A stretch of 37,346 nt of DNA from Solobacterium sp. (GTDB lineage Bacteria > Bacillota_I > Bacilli_A > Erysipelotrichales > Erysipelotrichaceae): the NCBI GenBank assembly GCA_017941735.1, contig JAGAVW010000038.1:1-37346 (forward strand). The letters are read 5' to 3'. The notes under the pieces were generated by a model. That model saw only the letters and a program-made list of their open reading frames with translations, had not been told where the DNA came from and did no database searches. The position numbers and the translations under genes were made by a program. Shown here in pieces: positions 17,454 through 26,245 of the stretch. The first letter of the stretch is position 1, and every line of letters starts with the position of its first letter.

Positions 17454-18624
17454 TATTGTCGTTCTTCTTTTAGCAAGCTTTCTTTTTGCCTGCCAAGAAG
17501 AAGTAGAAGTGGTAGAAGAAGAACAAGAAATCATGATTGATCAAGCTTATATGAAAGAAAAAACCATGTCCATCACCCAAGGGCTTATCGATGGACAAGT
17601 CGATTCTTTTAATGCGCATTTAAAGGAAGGAAGTTTTTCAAATTCCTTACAAGGATGTAGCGTGAAAGAATCCAGTTTACTTCATGTGGAAGATACCTAT
17701 GTAGAAGAAGAAGTATTTCTATGTGATGGGCAAGAAAAATGGCTTCATGTGTTATGGGATGAAGAAGCAAATATTCAATCTTATGAGATGATGGATTTAC
17801 CTGAAGCGCCTATTTTAGAAGAGAGTAATGCGTACCAAGAAGAAATCCTTCCTATTGGATCTGTCCCTACACGCTATGGTGTCTTAACACTCCCAACCAA
17901 TAAAGATAATCCAATGGTCGCAATTCTTGTGCCCAATCATTTAGATGCATCAAGCGATGCCATGAAGGCACTTGCGCATGGCCTAGCAGAAAAAGGAATC
18001 GCCAGTGTACGCTATGATATGCGTTTATACCAAATGCCTAAGCGTTATGAAGACCCATATTCCTTTTCACTAAATGAATTCTATTTTGAAGATTTTGCAG
18101 CAGTAACACATATGTTAGAACATTATCCAGTCAATGCAGGGGCGATACATTTCATTGGGGAAGGCCTCGGTGGCTATTTTGGATTGACTTCGGTTTATCA
18201 TCATTTTGAAATTACGGGTGGCATCTTAATGTTGAATCCACCAAGTGGAACAGGCTTACAAGTCTGCCAAAATTTACATGGCGCAAGTGAAGTAAATATT
18301 TCTGATATCCAAGAGGCGATTAAACATAAAGAAGTCATAGAAGGATTAATTGGAGGATACCCATTTAGCTATTGGAAAGAGTGGAATAGTGTAACTCCAC
18401 AAAATTATATTGGTTATGTGAATCAAAAGATTGCGGTATTAAATACGCAAACTGCCGATACAACTTGGAGACAATATCTTAACGGACGTAAGGCAAGTGT
18501 AGTGAAAGGATATCCAAGAGTCACGCGTTTTAGTGATGGGGAGCAGTTTAATGAAACGGTTTTAGTGGATATTGTTGATTGGATGAATGGCAAAGATATT
18601 ACAAAGGATGTAAGAAGGCGATGA
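17425..18624 (+). CDS. lipoprotein with an alpha/beta-hydrolase-like domain lacking the catalytic serine
   Basis: A 399-residue protein. I chose the ATG at 17425 because it gives a proper lipoprotein signal (MQRRIRLK, hydrophobic stretch, lipobox LFAC with C23). A longer reading from 17383 would put polar residues before the signal. It overlaps the end of the DUF885 gene by 29 bases. After an acidic linker and a small N-terminal region, residues from about 135 look like an alpha/beta hydrolase: strand-rich MVAILVPNH, then DMRLYQMPKRY, then FIGEGLGGYFGL at the nucleophile elbow. Glycine replaces serine in the usual G-x-S-x-G, so hydrolase activity is doubtful. It may bind a ligand or act as a partner of the DUF885 protein. 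The family is not certain. Confidence 0.72.
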   Translation: MQRRIRLKNSIVVLLLASFLFACQEEVEVVEEEQEIMIDQAYMKEKTMSITQGLIDGQVDSFNAHLKEGSFSNSLQGCSVKESSLLHVEDTYVEEEVFLCDGQEKWLHVLWDEEANIQSYEMMDLPEAPILEESNAYQEEILPIGSVPTRYGVLTLPTNKDNPMVAILVPNHLDASSDAMKALAHGLAEKGIASVRYDMRLYQMPKRYEDPYSFSLNEFYFEDFAAVTHMLEHYPVNAGAIHFIGEGLGGYFGLTSVYHHFEITGGILMLNPPSGTGLQVCQNLHGASEVNISDIQEAIKHKEVIEGLIGGYPFSYWKEWNSVTPQNYIGYVNQKIAVLNTQTADTTWRQYLNGRKASVVKGYPRVTRFSDGEQFNETVLVDIVDWMNGKDITKDVRRR

Positions 18625-19289
18625 AAGTAAATCATTGGACACCTTGGCTCAGAAATGAATTTGAGCAAGATTATTTTAAGAAGCTAGCACACTTTGTGCA
18701 TGAAGCGTATGAACATAAAAAGGTGTATCCTCCTAAGGTACAAGTTTTTAATGCCTTTGAAACGGTGGATTATCCAGATATCAAAGTGGTGATTTTAGGA
18801 CAAGATCCTTATCACCAAAAAGGACAAGCACACGGAATGTGTTTTTCCGTTAATCCAGGGGTTGTTACACCACCAAGTCTTCAAAACATTTATAAAGAAT
18901 TACAAGATGATTTAGGATGTTATATTCCAAATAATGGATATCTCTTACCTTGGGCAAAACAAGGCGTATTCTTATTGAATACGATTTTAACAGTAGAAGA
19001 TTCACATCCATTAAGTCACGCCAAACAAGGTTGGGAAATCTTTACCAATCATGCGATTGAAAAGATAAACGAAAAAGAGGACGGAGTTGTATTTTTACTT
19101 TGGGGTCGTAATGCGCGTGATAAAAAAGAGATGATTGATACGAAAAAACATCTTGTCTTAGAAGCAGCACATCCTTCTCCTCTTAGCGCATACCATGGCT
19201 TTTTCGGGTGTCATCATTTCTCAAAAGCGAATACGTATTTAAAGGAACATGGTAGAGCGCCTATTGATTGGCAAATTCCAAATTTATAA
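18621..19289 (+). CDS. ung: uracil-DNA glycosylase
   Basis: A 222-residue family 1 UDG that removes uracil from DNA. The water-activating motif GQDPYH is at residues 60-65 with D62 catalytic. LLWGRNARDKK and the HPSPLSAYHGFFGC loop, which enters the DNA minor groove, are present. I start at the ATG at 18621, which overlaps the previous stop (ATGA) and follows an AGAAGG site; the ATG at 18579 would add 14 residues unlike the family. It is a housekeeping gene without a functional tie to its neighbours. Confidence 0.95.
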   Translation: MKVNHWTPWLRNEFEQDYFKKLAHFVHEAYEHKKVYPPKVQVFNAFETVDYPDIKVVILGQDPYHQKGQAHGMCFSVNPGVVTPPSLQNIYKELQDDLGCYIPNNGYLLPWAKQGVFLLNTILTVEDSHPLSHAKQGWEIFTNHAIEKINEKEDGVVFLLWGRNARDKKEMIDTKKHLVLEAAHPSPLSAYHGFFGCHHFSKANTYLKEHGRAPIDWQIPNL

Positions 19290-19313
19290 AAAGGCGAAAA
19301 TCAAAGCCAAAAA

Positions 19314-19334
19314 TGAAAGCGCTTGTAATATAAT
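19314..19334 (+). promoter_or_regulatory. possible glgC promoter with cre-like element
   Basis: TATAAT at 19329-19334 lies 35 bases before the glgC ATG; no convincing -35 box is seen. Directly upstream, TGAAAGCGCTTGTA (19314-19327) matches the cre consensus except for two positions in the right half. If real, it would link glycogen synthesis to CcpA. The promoter alone is plausible; the cre reading is weak. Confidence 0.4.
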
Positions 19335-19369
19335 AATAGTAATGATAGGGCAGAAAGGAGACCATCTTC

Positions 19370-20491
19370 ATGAGATCAAATAATATGGTTGCTATGATTT
19401 TAGCCGGTGGTAGAGGTACACGGCTTTTTGACTTGACCAAAAAAGTGGCAAAGCCTGCTGTGCACTTTGGAGGGAAGTATCGTATTATCGATTTCCCATT
19501 AAGCAATTGTGCAAACTCTGATGTTTCGACCGTGGGTGTATTAACCCAATACGAATCTATTTTATTGAACGCTTATGTAGCACGTGATCAAAACTGGGGC
19601 TTAGATGTTAAAAATGGTGGCGTCTATGTGTTAACCCCACGTGAAAAGGATCAAGCAGATTTTGAAGCGTTCCAAGGTACCGCGGATGCGATTACCCAAA
19701 ACATTGATTTCTTGGATTCTCTCGATCCAGAATATGTTTTGATTTTATCGGGTGACCACATCTATAAAATGAACTATGCGAATATGTTGGGCTACCACAA
19801 AGTTCGCAATGCCGATGCGACAATCGCAGTACTTGAAGTACCATTACGTGAAGCAAGTCGCTTTGGAATTATGAATACGAATCGTAATGATCGTATTGTT
19901 GAATTTGAAGAAAAACCTGCGAAGCCAAAGAGTAATTTGGCAAGTATGGGTATTTATATTTTCTCTTATAAACTCTTACGGAAGTATTTAGTTGCGGATG
20001 CGAAGAATCCAAATTCTTCTCATGATTTTGGAAAAGATATCATTCCTATGTATTTAAAAGATCATAAGAAACTTTATGCATATCGTTTCCGTGGTTATTG
20101 GAAGGATGTTGGTACGGTGGATTCCCTTTGGGAAGCAAATATGGATCTTTTAAAAGAAAATAGTGAACTTGATTTAGGTGATCCAGAATGGAAAATCTAT
20201 ACCGAAGATGCGAATGCCTTACCACAATTCATTGGCAAAGAAGCCAATATTGATAACTGTTATATCACCCAAGGAAGTGTCATTTTAGGACGCGTTAAGA
20301 ATTCCGTACTTGGTACCAATTGTCGCGTTGAACAAGGCGCAAAGGTATATGATTCTGTCATTATGCCAGGTGTGAAAGTTGGCGAAGGTGCGGTGGTGAA
20401 CCGCTGTATTGTGGCCGATGGGGTAGAAATCCCACCAGGTGCAAAAGTGGGCGATAAGAATAGTGAACATATCACTTTGGTGGCAGAGTAG
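19370..20491 (+). CDS. glgC: glucose-1-phosphate adenylyltransferase, catalytic subunit
   Basis: A 373-residue nucleotidyltransferase that makes ADP-glucose from glucose-1-phosphate and ATP, the committed step of bacterial glycogen synthesis. The pyrophosphorylase motif GGRGTRL is at residues 13-19, followed by [16 protein letters not shown] left-handed beta-helix lies at the C-terminus (about 290-370). The start follows AAGGAG at 9 bases; an ATG at 19385 is a less likely alternative. It opens the glgC-glgD-glgA operon and probably forms a mixed tetramer with GlgD. Confidence 0.95.
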   Translation: MRSNNMVAMILAGGRGTRLFDLTKKVAKPAVHFGGKYRIIDFPLSNCANSDVSTVGVLTQYESILLNAYVARDQNWGLDVKNGGVYVLTPREKDQADFEAFQGTADAITQNIDFLDSLDPEYVLILSGDHIYKMNYANMLGYHKVRNADATIAVLEVPLREASRFGIMNTNRNDRIVEFEEKPAKPKSNLASMGIYIFSYKLLRKYLVADAKNPNSSHDFGKDIIPMYLKDHKKLYAYRFRGYWKDVGTVDSLWEANMDLLKENSELDLGDPEWKIYTEDANALPQFIGKEANIDNCYITQGSVILGRVKNSVLGTNCRVEQGAKVYDSVIMPGVKVGEGAVVNRCIVADGVEIPPGAKVGDKNSEHITLVAE

Positions 20492-20506
20492 AAAGGACAA
20501 GAGATC

Positions 20507-21619
20507 ATGAACGCATTAGGAATTATCAATTTTGAAGATAACACAGCGACCATTGATGGGTTGGGAGATTATAGACCTGTCGCGGCAATGACCTTTCTTG
20601 GCCGTTACCGTGTCATTGACTTCATTCTTTCCAATATGACAAATAGTGGCATCAATAGTGTCCAAGTCTATTGTAAAGAAAAACCAAGAAACTTAATTGA
20701 TCACTTAGGACAGGGGGCACGCTATAACATTAACTCCAAGCGTGGAAAGCTGCGCATCCTCTATGGAGAAAAACCATTTAGTTCGCCAATCTACAATACG
20801 GATATCGCAAACTTTGCGCTCAATATGCAATATATTGAAGCAGATCCAAATCCTTATGTGATTGTGGCACCAAGTTATTTCATTTATCAATTTGATTTTA
20901 ATGAAGTGCTAAAACAACACTTAGATAGCAAAGCAGATGTAACGGTTCTTTATACCAATACGAATAAAGCAAAAACAGAATTCTTAGGTTGTGATGTGAT
21001 TACTATGGGTAAAAACAAACGGATTCAATCCTTTGATAAAAACCGTGGTAACACCAAAAACAAACAAATCTCTATGGAAGCATATGTCTTATCGAAAGCG
21101 TTATTCATTGAACTCATCGAAAAGGCAAGTGAAGCGAGTTCCCTCTATTGGTTTAAAGATATCTTGAAAGATTCTGTAAAAGACTTGAAGATTCGTGGGT
21201 ATGGCGTACGTGGTTATGTCGCATGTCTTAACTCCTTACCAGAATATTTCCGTATTAGTATGGAATTAAGAGATCGTGAAAAAGCAGACCAACTCTTTAA
21301 AGCAGGTTGGCCAGTTTACACCCAAACCAACGACTCCTGTCCAACACGGTTTGCGTTAAACTCTTCCGCGAAGGAGAGCGTGATTGCGAATGGATGCGTC
21401 ATTGAAGGAAAAGTAGAAGGTTCCATCATTGGCCGTAATGTAACGATTCGTGAAGGGGCAGTCGTTAAAAACTCCATTATCATGACCGATTCCTATATTG
21501 GAAAAGGCGCAAAGTTAGATCATGTGGTCGTAGATAAATATGCGATGGTGCATCATGTCAATAAACTTGAAGGTACGGATGAAGCACCAGTATATGTAAA
21601 ACGTAGAGATCGTATTTAG
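20507..21619 (+). CDS. glgD: GlgD, non-catalytic or regulatory ADP-glucose pyrophosphorylase subunit
   Basis: A 370-residue GlgC paralogue. The N-terminal GGRGTRL nucleotide-binding motif is missing (the region reads GIINFEDNTATIDGLGDYRPVAAM), while the sugar-binding FLGRYRVIDFILSNM segment and the C-terminal beta-helix remain. This is typical of GlgD in Gram-positive bacteria, where it raises the activity of GlgC in a hetero-oligomer. The gene lies 15 bases after glgC and 11 before glgA. Confidence 0.94.
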   Translation: MNALGIINFEDNTATIDGLGDYRPVAAMTFLGRYRVIDFILSNMTNSGINSVQVYCKEKPRNLIDHLGQGARYNINSKRGKLRILYGEKPFSSPIYNTDIANFALNMQYIEADPNPYVIVAPSYFIYQFDFNEVLKQHLDSKADVTVLYTNTNKAKTEFLGCDVITMGKNKRIQSFDKNRGNTKNKQISMEAYVLSKALFIELIEKASEASSLYWFKDILKDSVKDLKIRGYGVRGYVACLNSLPEYFRISMELRDREKADQLFKAGWPVYTQTNDSCPTRFALNSSAKESVIANGCVIEGKVEGSIIGRNVTIREGAVVKNSIIMTDSYIGKGAKLDHVVVDKYAMVHHVNKLEGTDEAPVYVKRRDRI

Positions 21620-21630
21620 GAGGAAAGAAT

Positions 21631-23085
21631 ATGGGGAGATCAATTCTATTTGTGGCTGGAGAAGGATTGCCATTTATTAAGACAGGTGGCCTTGCGGATG
21701 TGATTGGGAGTTTACCAAAAGCATTATTAGACCGTGGTCATGATGTCCGTGTCGCAATTCCTTTATACAAACAAATTATCGATAAGTATTACGATCAATT
21801 AGAACGGATTGGAACCATTCAAGTTCATTCTGGTTGGATTGATCAACCTGCTACCTACTACAAGGCAAATGTTGACGGCGTCATGTATTACTTTGTAGAA
21901 CACCAAGGCTATTTTGAAAGAGAAGGGCTTTATGGATATGAAGACGATGGTGAGCGCTTTGCGTTCTTCCAACGTGCCGTTCTCGATATGATTTACTTCA
22001 TTGATTGGTGGCCAAACATCATCAATAGTAACGATTGGCAAACAGGTATGATTCCTCTTATGGCACACGCTTGTTATGGGGATGATTATCGTTACCAAAA
22101 TATTAAACATGTTTATACCATTCATAACTTAGCTTTCCAAGGAAATTTCGGAGTTGAAATGTTACCAACCTGTTTAGGTCTTGGTTATGAATACTTCGAT
22201 AATGGTTCCATTCGTTTTGATACAGGAATTAGCTTTATGAAGGCAGGAATTGTGTATGCGGATAAAGTAACAACCGTATCCCCAACCTATTCCCAGGAAA
22301 TCCTCACGCAACTTGGTGGGGAACGCTTAGATCCTGTTTTACGATATCGCCGTGAAGATTTGTGGGGCATCGTAAATGGAATTGATGTGAATGTTTGGAA
22401 TCCAAACAAAGACCCATTACTCGCTAAGAATTATACGAAACAATCTTGGGTATCTGGTAAAAAGGCAAATAAAGAAGCACTTCAAAAAGAACTTGGCTTA
22501 CAAGTCAACCCAGATGTTTGTTTAATTGGCTTAGTATCGCGTTTAACCAACCAAAAAGGGGTTTACCTCATTACCGAAAAATTGAATGAGATTCTTGGGA
22601 ATGATATTCAATTTGTTGTATTAGGTACTGGTGAAGAAGCAGCAGAAAATGCCTTTAAGTGGATGGAAAGTGCGTATAAAGGAAAAGCGGTTTACTATTG
22701 TGGATATAACGAAGAACTCGCCCACCGCATCTATGCAGGGGCAGACCTATTCTTAATGCCATCTTTATATGAACCTTGTGGTATTGGACAATTGATTGCG
22801 ATGCATTATGGGACCTTACCTCTTGTGCGTGAAACCGGTGGTTTAAAAGATACCGTGCAACCATATAACCAATATACAGGGGAAGGAAATGGCTTTAGCT
22901 TCTATGCAGCAAATGCGGATGATATGGTATATACCATTCGTTATGCGGTCAATGTGTTCTATCAAAATAAACCGGCATGGAAAGCACTTGTGAAGAATGC
23001 CTTGAACACAGATGTCTCATGGGCAAAGAGCGCAAGCGTCTATGAGGAATTGTATTATCAAATCTGTAATTGGTCAGATAACTAA
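21631..23085 (+). CDS. glgA: glycogen synthase (ADP-glucose dependent)
   Basis: A 484-residue GT5 enzyme that extends alpha-1,4-glucan from ADP-glucose. The KTGGL motif for ADP-glucose binding is at residues 17-21. The C-terminal nucleotide-binding half has MPSLYEPCGIGQL, with the catalytic-site glutamate of the EPCG motif, and ETGGLKDTV. Length is normal. It is the last gene of glgCDA, with an AGGAGG site before its ATG and a strong hairpin terminator right after its stop. Confidence 0.96.
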   Translation: MGRSILFVAGEGLPFIKTGGLADVIGSLPKALLDRGHDVRVAIPLYKQIIDKYYDQLERIGTIQVHSGWIDQPATYYKANVDGVMYYFVEHQGYFEREGLYGYEDDGERFAFFQRAVLDMIYFIDWWPNIINSNDWQTGMIPLMAHACYGDDYRYQNIKHVYTIHNLAFQGNFGVEMLPTCLGLGYEYFDNGSIRFDTGISFMKAGIVYADKVTTVSPTYSQEILTQLGGERLDPVLRYRREDLWGIVNGIDVNVWNPNKDPLLAKNYTKQSWVSGKKANKEALQKELGLQVNPDVCLIGLVSRLTNQKGVYLITEKLNEILGNDIQFVVLGTGEEAAENAFKWMESAYKGKAVYYCGYNEELAHRIYAGADLFLMPSLYEPCGIGQLIAMHYGTLPLVRETGGLKDTVQPYNQYTGEGNGFSFYAANADDMVYTIRYAVNVFYQNKPAWKALVKNALNTDVSWAKSASVYEELYYQICNWSDN

Positions 23086-23089
23086 GAAT

Positions 23090-23115
23090 AAGCCTTCTTC
23101 GGAAGGCTTTTTTTC
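23090..23115 (+). terminator. intrinsic terminator after glgA
   Basis: AAGCCTTC (23090-23097) pairs perfectly with GAAGGCTT (23102-23109) around a stable TTCG tetraloop, followed by a run of T. Confidence 0.92.
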
Positions 23116-23144
23116 TTGAAACCTATGTTAAAAAAGGATATGAT
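23116..23144 (+). promoter_or_regulatory. promoter of pckA
   Basis: TTGAAA (23116-23121) and TATGAT (23139-23144) are separated by 17 bases. This lies between the glgA terminator and the pckA ATG, so pckA has its own transcript. Confidence 0.7.
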
Positions 23145-23172
23145 AATCGCAATTAGTTAGGAGTATCAAACG

Positions 23173-24759
23173 ATGGAACACTATGGTTTAGAAAAATTAG
23201 GGATTACCAATCCTAAATCCGTACAACGTAATTTATCCCAAGCACGCCTTGTGGAGATTGCCTTAGAAAAAAAAGAAGGCGTGTTGATGGATAATGGAGC
23301 CCTGGTCGTTAAAACAGGGAAATATACAGGAAGAAGCGCAAAGGATAAGTTCATCGTCGATGCCCCAAGTGTGCATGATAAGATTGCCTGGGGAAGTGTG
23401 AATGTTCCTTTTTCACAAGAGAAGTTTAATGCGATTAAAGAAAAGGTTCTTGCGTATTTTAATGAAAAAGATGTGTATTTATTTGATGGCATTGCGGGCG
23501 CAGATCCAAGCTATGCGATGAAATTTCGCGTCGTCAATGAGCTCGCAAGTCAAAACCTATTTATAAGAAACTTATTAATTCGTCCGACAAAGGAAGAATT
23601 AGAAAATTTTGGGGAAGCGGAATTTGTGATTCTTGCGGCACCGGGATTCCATTGTGATCCAGAAGTAGATGGGACACGAAGTGAAGCAGCAATTCTTTTG
23701 GATTATGAACAAAAGATGGCCATCATTGTGGGAACCCAATATGCTGGAGAAATTAAGAAGACCGTCTTTTCAACCATGAACTATTTCTTACCACAACGTG
23801 GGGTATTGCCGATGCATTCTTCTGCGAATATGGATCCTGAAACAAAGGAAACTGCCATATTCTTTGGTTTAAGTGGAACGGGAAAAACTACCTTATCAGC
23901 AGATCCGAATCGTTTATTAATTGGGGATGATGAACATGGTTGGTCAAAGGATGGCATCTTCAATATTGAAGGTGGATGTTATGCGAAATGTATTCATCTA
24001 AGTGAAGAAGGCGAACCACAAATCTATCATGCGATTCAATTTGGTGCATTAGCTGAAAATGTCGTCATTGATGAAGAGACAAGAGTTCCAGACTATGATG
24101 ATGCCTCTTTAGCCGAAAATAGTCGGGTTGGCTATCCAATTGAATATATTCCAAATGCGGTTGTACCAAGTGTTGGTGGAACCCCAAAGGTCATCTTATT
24201 TTTAACGGCCGATTCCTTTGGTGTATTACCTCCCATTAGTCGTTTGTCCAATGAAGCAGCGATGTATCAATTCGTTACCGGTTTTACTAGTAAAGTAGCG
24301 GGTACAGAAATTGGCGTTACCGAACCACAACCTACGTTCTCGACTTTATTTGGTGAACCTTTTATGCCGATGGACGCAAGTGTTTATGCGACGATGTTAG
24401 GAGAGCGCATTGAAACGTATGGCACGAAAGTTTATCTAGTGAATACAGGGTGGACAGGGGGCCCTTATGGGGTAGGAAGCCGTATGAAGCTATCTTATAC
24501 GCGGGCTATGGTAACAGCCGCGCTAAATGGATCTTTAGAAGAAGCAGACTTTGTGCATGATGAACGCTTCAACCTGGAAGTACCACAAAGCTGTCCAGGG
24601 GTACCAAGTGAAATCATGAATCCAAGAGATACCTGGGAAGATAAAGAGGCCTATGATGCACAAGCGAATAAGCTTGCGGGGATGTTCAAAGAGAATTTCG
24701 AGAAGAAATACCCCAATATGCCTGATACCATTAAGCAAGCAGGTCCAAAACCTTTATAA
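23173..24759 (+). CDS. pckA: phosphoenolpyruvate carboxykinase (ATP)
   Basis: A 528-residue ATP-type PEPCK that interconverts oxaloacetate plus ATP with PEP, CO2 and ADP. The P-loop GLSGTGKTT is at residues 232-240. The following LIGDDEHGWSKDGIFNIEGGCYAK holds the second metal/nucleotide motif, and LTADSFGVLPPISRL is a PEPCK signature. In fermenting bacteria it may work in the carboxylating direction. It has its own promoter and terminator beside the glycogen genes, which fits a role in carbon storage or gluconeogenesis. Confidence 0.96.
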   Translation: MEHYGLEKLGITNPKSVQRNLSQARLVEIALEKKEGVLMDNGALVVKTGKYTGRSAKDKFIVDAPSVHDKIAWGSVNVPFSQEKFNAIKEKVLAYFNEKDVYLFDGIAGADPSYAMKFRVVNELASQNLFIRNLLIRPTKEELENFGEAEFVILAAPGFHCDPEVDGTRSEAAILLDYEQKMAIIVGTQYAGEIKKTVFSTMNYFLPQRGVLPMHSSANMDPETKETAIFFGLSGTGKTTLSADPNRLLIGDDEHGWSKDGIFNIEGGCYAKCIHLSEEGEPQIYHAIQFGALAENVVIDEETRVPDYDDASLAENSRVGYPIEYIPNAVVPSVGGTPKVILFLTADSFGVLPPISRLSNEAAMYQFVTGFTSKVAGTEIGVTEPQPTFSTLFGEPFMPMDASVYATMLGERIETYGTKVYLVNTGWTGGPYGVGSRMKLSYTRAMVTAALNGSLEEADFVHDERFNLEVPQSCPGVPSEIMNPRDTWEDKEAYDAQANKLAGMFKENFEKKYPNMPDTIKQAGPKPL

Positions 24760-24790
24760 AGATATAGATTCTTATCTATATCTTTTTTTA
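24758..24790 (+). terminator. intrinsic terminator after pckA
   Basis: AAAGATATAGAT (24758-24769) pairs perfectly over 12 bp with ATCTATATCTTT (24774-24785), loop TCTT, followed by T residues. The stem begins inside the pckA stop codon. Confidence 0.9.
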
Positions 24791-24802
24791 TAATGAAGGT
24801 AG

Positions 24803-25669
24803 ATGAAAAAGAAATGGATTTGGATCATCTTAATCATAGCGTTAGGGATTGGAGGTTTTTATATGGGAATTCCGTACTTTAAAAATCAAAATCTAAAACA
24901 GACAAACTTAACATCCTGTCGTGTTTCTTGTGGAGGGGGCATGTTGGGTGGCTACTCTTCACAGACGCTAAAGAAAGAAGGGAACAAGGTCGTTTATGTT
25001 ACAGAAAATAAGGCAGTTCATAATGAGCGTCTTGTGACAAAAGCCTATCTAGCGAAAGAAGAAGATTTAGAACTGATAAAAGATTTAGTCATACGCTATG
25101 ATTTATACCGCGCAAGTAAAAAAGGACAAAGCCCCATCCAAGCTCTTGACGCTGAAACATGTACCGTTTCCTTTTCCTTTGAAGATGGCACATATTTCTC
25201 AGTTAGTGATACACAAGATTTATCACGTAAAGAAATGGAACATACCCGCGAAATTACTAACACATTAGCAAATTTTGCGGTTGGCGAACCAACGGTAGAA
25301 ATTGAACCACATGAGATTGCGTTAATTTTAGATGGGTATCAAGAAGGGTATGAGCTAGAAGAGTTTAATAATATCGATGCTTTTTTAGAGCAATTAGGAA
25401 ATAAGCCCTTTTATCATAAAGAAGATTATGCCCAAGCAACAAAGAGTCCTATTTCCATTGATGTGACAGGTATCAATCCAAGTACAGAAATAAGCAAAGG
25501 GGCATTAGGTTATGATGCCAATACAAATGAACTCCTTTTCTTCTATGAAGATACAAAACAAAAAGAGCCCATCTATGTGATTGGGCACTTAAGTGATATG
25601 TATGATACGAGCATACAATTAATCAAAGATATGCAAGAGAAAGAATATGACATCTATATGCGAAGATAG
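24803..25669 (+). CDS. membrane-anchored hypothetical protein
   Basis: A 288-residue protein with a single N-terminal membrane helix (residues about 4-24, after MKKKW) and an outward-facing remainder. No lipobox is seen. The external part has two nearby cysteines (in SCRVSCGGG) and no family I recognise. The start lies 3 bases after GAAGG, a short spacing. A TATAAT (24789-24794) in the tail of the pckA terminator could give a nearly leaderless transcript, but no -35 box supports it. The gene converges on the DUF1653 gene with a 2-base gap. Confidence 0.65.
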   Translation: MKKKWIWIILIIALGIGGFYMGIPYFKNQNLKQTNLTSCRVSCGGGMLGGYSSQTLKKEGNKVVYVTENKAVHNERLVTKAYLAKEEDLELIKDLVIRYDLYRASKKGQSPIQALDAETCTVSFSFEDGTYFSVSDTQDLSRKEMEHTREITNTLANFAVGEPTVEIEPHEIALILDGYQEGYELEEFNNIDAFLEQLGNKPFYHKEDYAQATKSPISIDVTGINPSTEISKGALGYDANTNELLFFYEDTKQKEPIYVIGHLSDMYDTSIQLIKDMQEKEYDIYMRR

Positions 25670-25671
25670 TT

Positions 25672-25926
25672 CTAAACTTTTTCAAAGCGATGAACTTGCT
25701 TAATATTTGGATATTTTTCGTGGTCTACTTCCTCTAGAAACATGGAAAGAGGGCGTACATAAAGACGCATCGAATCATATAAAGCTTGATAGACCATCAT
25801 CTCTTCGCCTGTTTCGGTGTGTTCTGCCACCCCAACAATCCGGTAAAGATAACGATTGGTCTTTTTTTCTTCTTCACTCAAAAGTTCTCTTTTAAAGTGT
25901 TGTACGATATCATCTCTTTGAAACAT
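25672..25926 (-). CDS. DUF1653 family protein
   Basis: An 84-residue cytoplasmic protein. The core YRIVGVAEHTETGEEMMVYQ followed by ALYDSMRLYVRPLSMF has the pattern of DUF1653, a small domain of unknown function. An AGGAGG site precedes the ATG. ATTATA at 25953-25958 (TATAAT on the - strand) could be its -10 box. Confidence 0.8.
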   Translation of the reverse strand: MFQRDDIVQHFKRELLSEEEKKTNRYLYRIVGVAEHTETGEEMMVYQALYDSMRLYVRPLSMFLEEVDHEKYPNIKQVHRFEKV

Positions 25927-25996
25927 GAAGCCTCCTCATTTCCTTTTGAATCATTATAACAAAATCGTCCTTTTATATATTTTTAAACGCCTCTAA

Positions 25997-26025
25997 TTTA
26001 CAAATAAAATGTAGCGCTTTATAAT
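25997..26025 (+). promoter_or_regulatory. promoter of the glmS operon
   Basis: TTTACA (25997-26002) and a perfect TATAAT (26020-26025) are 17 bases apart. Transcription would begin near 26032, about 44 bases before the ribozyme cleavage site. Confidence 0.75.
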
Positions 26026-26061
26026 TTCTTTGTTGTTTGTTCTTTGACATCGATATGTGAT
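26024..26061. repeat. left arm of an inverted repeat flanking glmS
   Basis: Three blocks, ATTTCTTTG (26024-26032), TTGTTTGTTC (26033-26042) and GATATGTGAT (26052-26061), are exact reverse complements of three ordered blocks at 28077-28107. A 9-base insert (26043-26051) interrupts this arm. Most of it falls in the predicted 5' leader that the glmS ribozyme would release. Confidence 0.8.
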
Positions 26062-26070
26062 ATGTTTCTC

Positions 26071-26210
26071 TTCTAGCGCCATGCACCTATGAAAATAGGT
26101 TAACGAGGATAAGGGTTATCGAAATATTCGGCGGACGCCCTTACGTACGGTCCTGTGCGAACATAGCGGCAAATATGAGAGTAATCTCAAAACAGATTCG
26201 CTATGAAGGA
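26071..26210 (+). ncRNA. glmS ribozyme/riboswitch (glucosamine-6-phosphate)
   Basis: The conserved core is readable in order: AGCGCC at 26075-26080, a CCTAT-GAAA-ATAGG hairpin, AACGAGGA, GGGTTATCGAA, TTCGGCGGACGCCC, and a long P4 stem CATAGCG (26162-26168) with CGCTATG (26199-26205) that encloses a GAG/CTC hairpin. Self-cleavage is expected between A26075 and G26076. Glucosamine-6-phosphate acts as cofactor; in Bacillus the cut mRNA is then degraded by RNase J. The element fills most of the 320-base gap between the DUF1653 gene and glmS. Confidence 0.93.
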
Positions 26211-26245
26211 TGATTCAATTATAAAAGAAAGTCGAGAGATTAATT

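Noticed and set aside
18579..18620. Upstream start for uracil-DNA glycosylase
   Set aside because: The extra residues lie in the end of the previous gene and do not resemble the family; the ATG at 18621 has a ribosome binding site and an ATGA overlap.
23090..23115. The glgA terminator hairpin as a riboswitch or attenuator of pckA
   Set aside because: It is a simple stem with a TTCG loop and T run, and the pckA promoter lies directly after it.
26044..26066. TTGACA at 26044-26049 followed by TATGTT as a second glmS promoter
   Set aside because: The spacer is only about 11 bases; the TTTACA-17-TATAAT promoter just upstream is much better.
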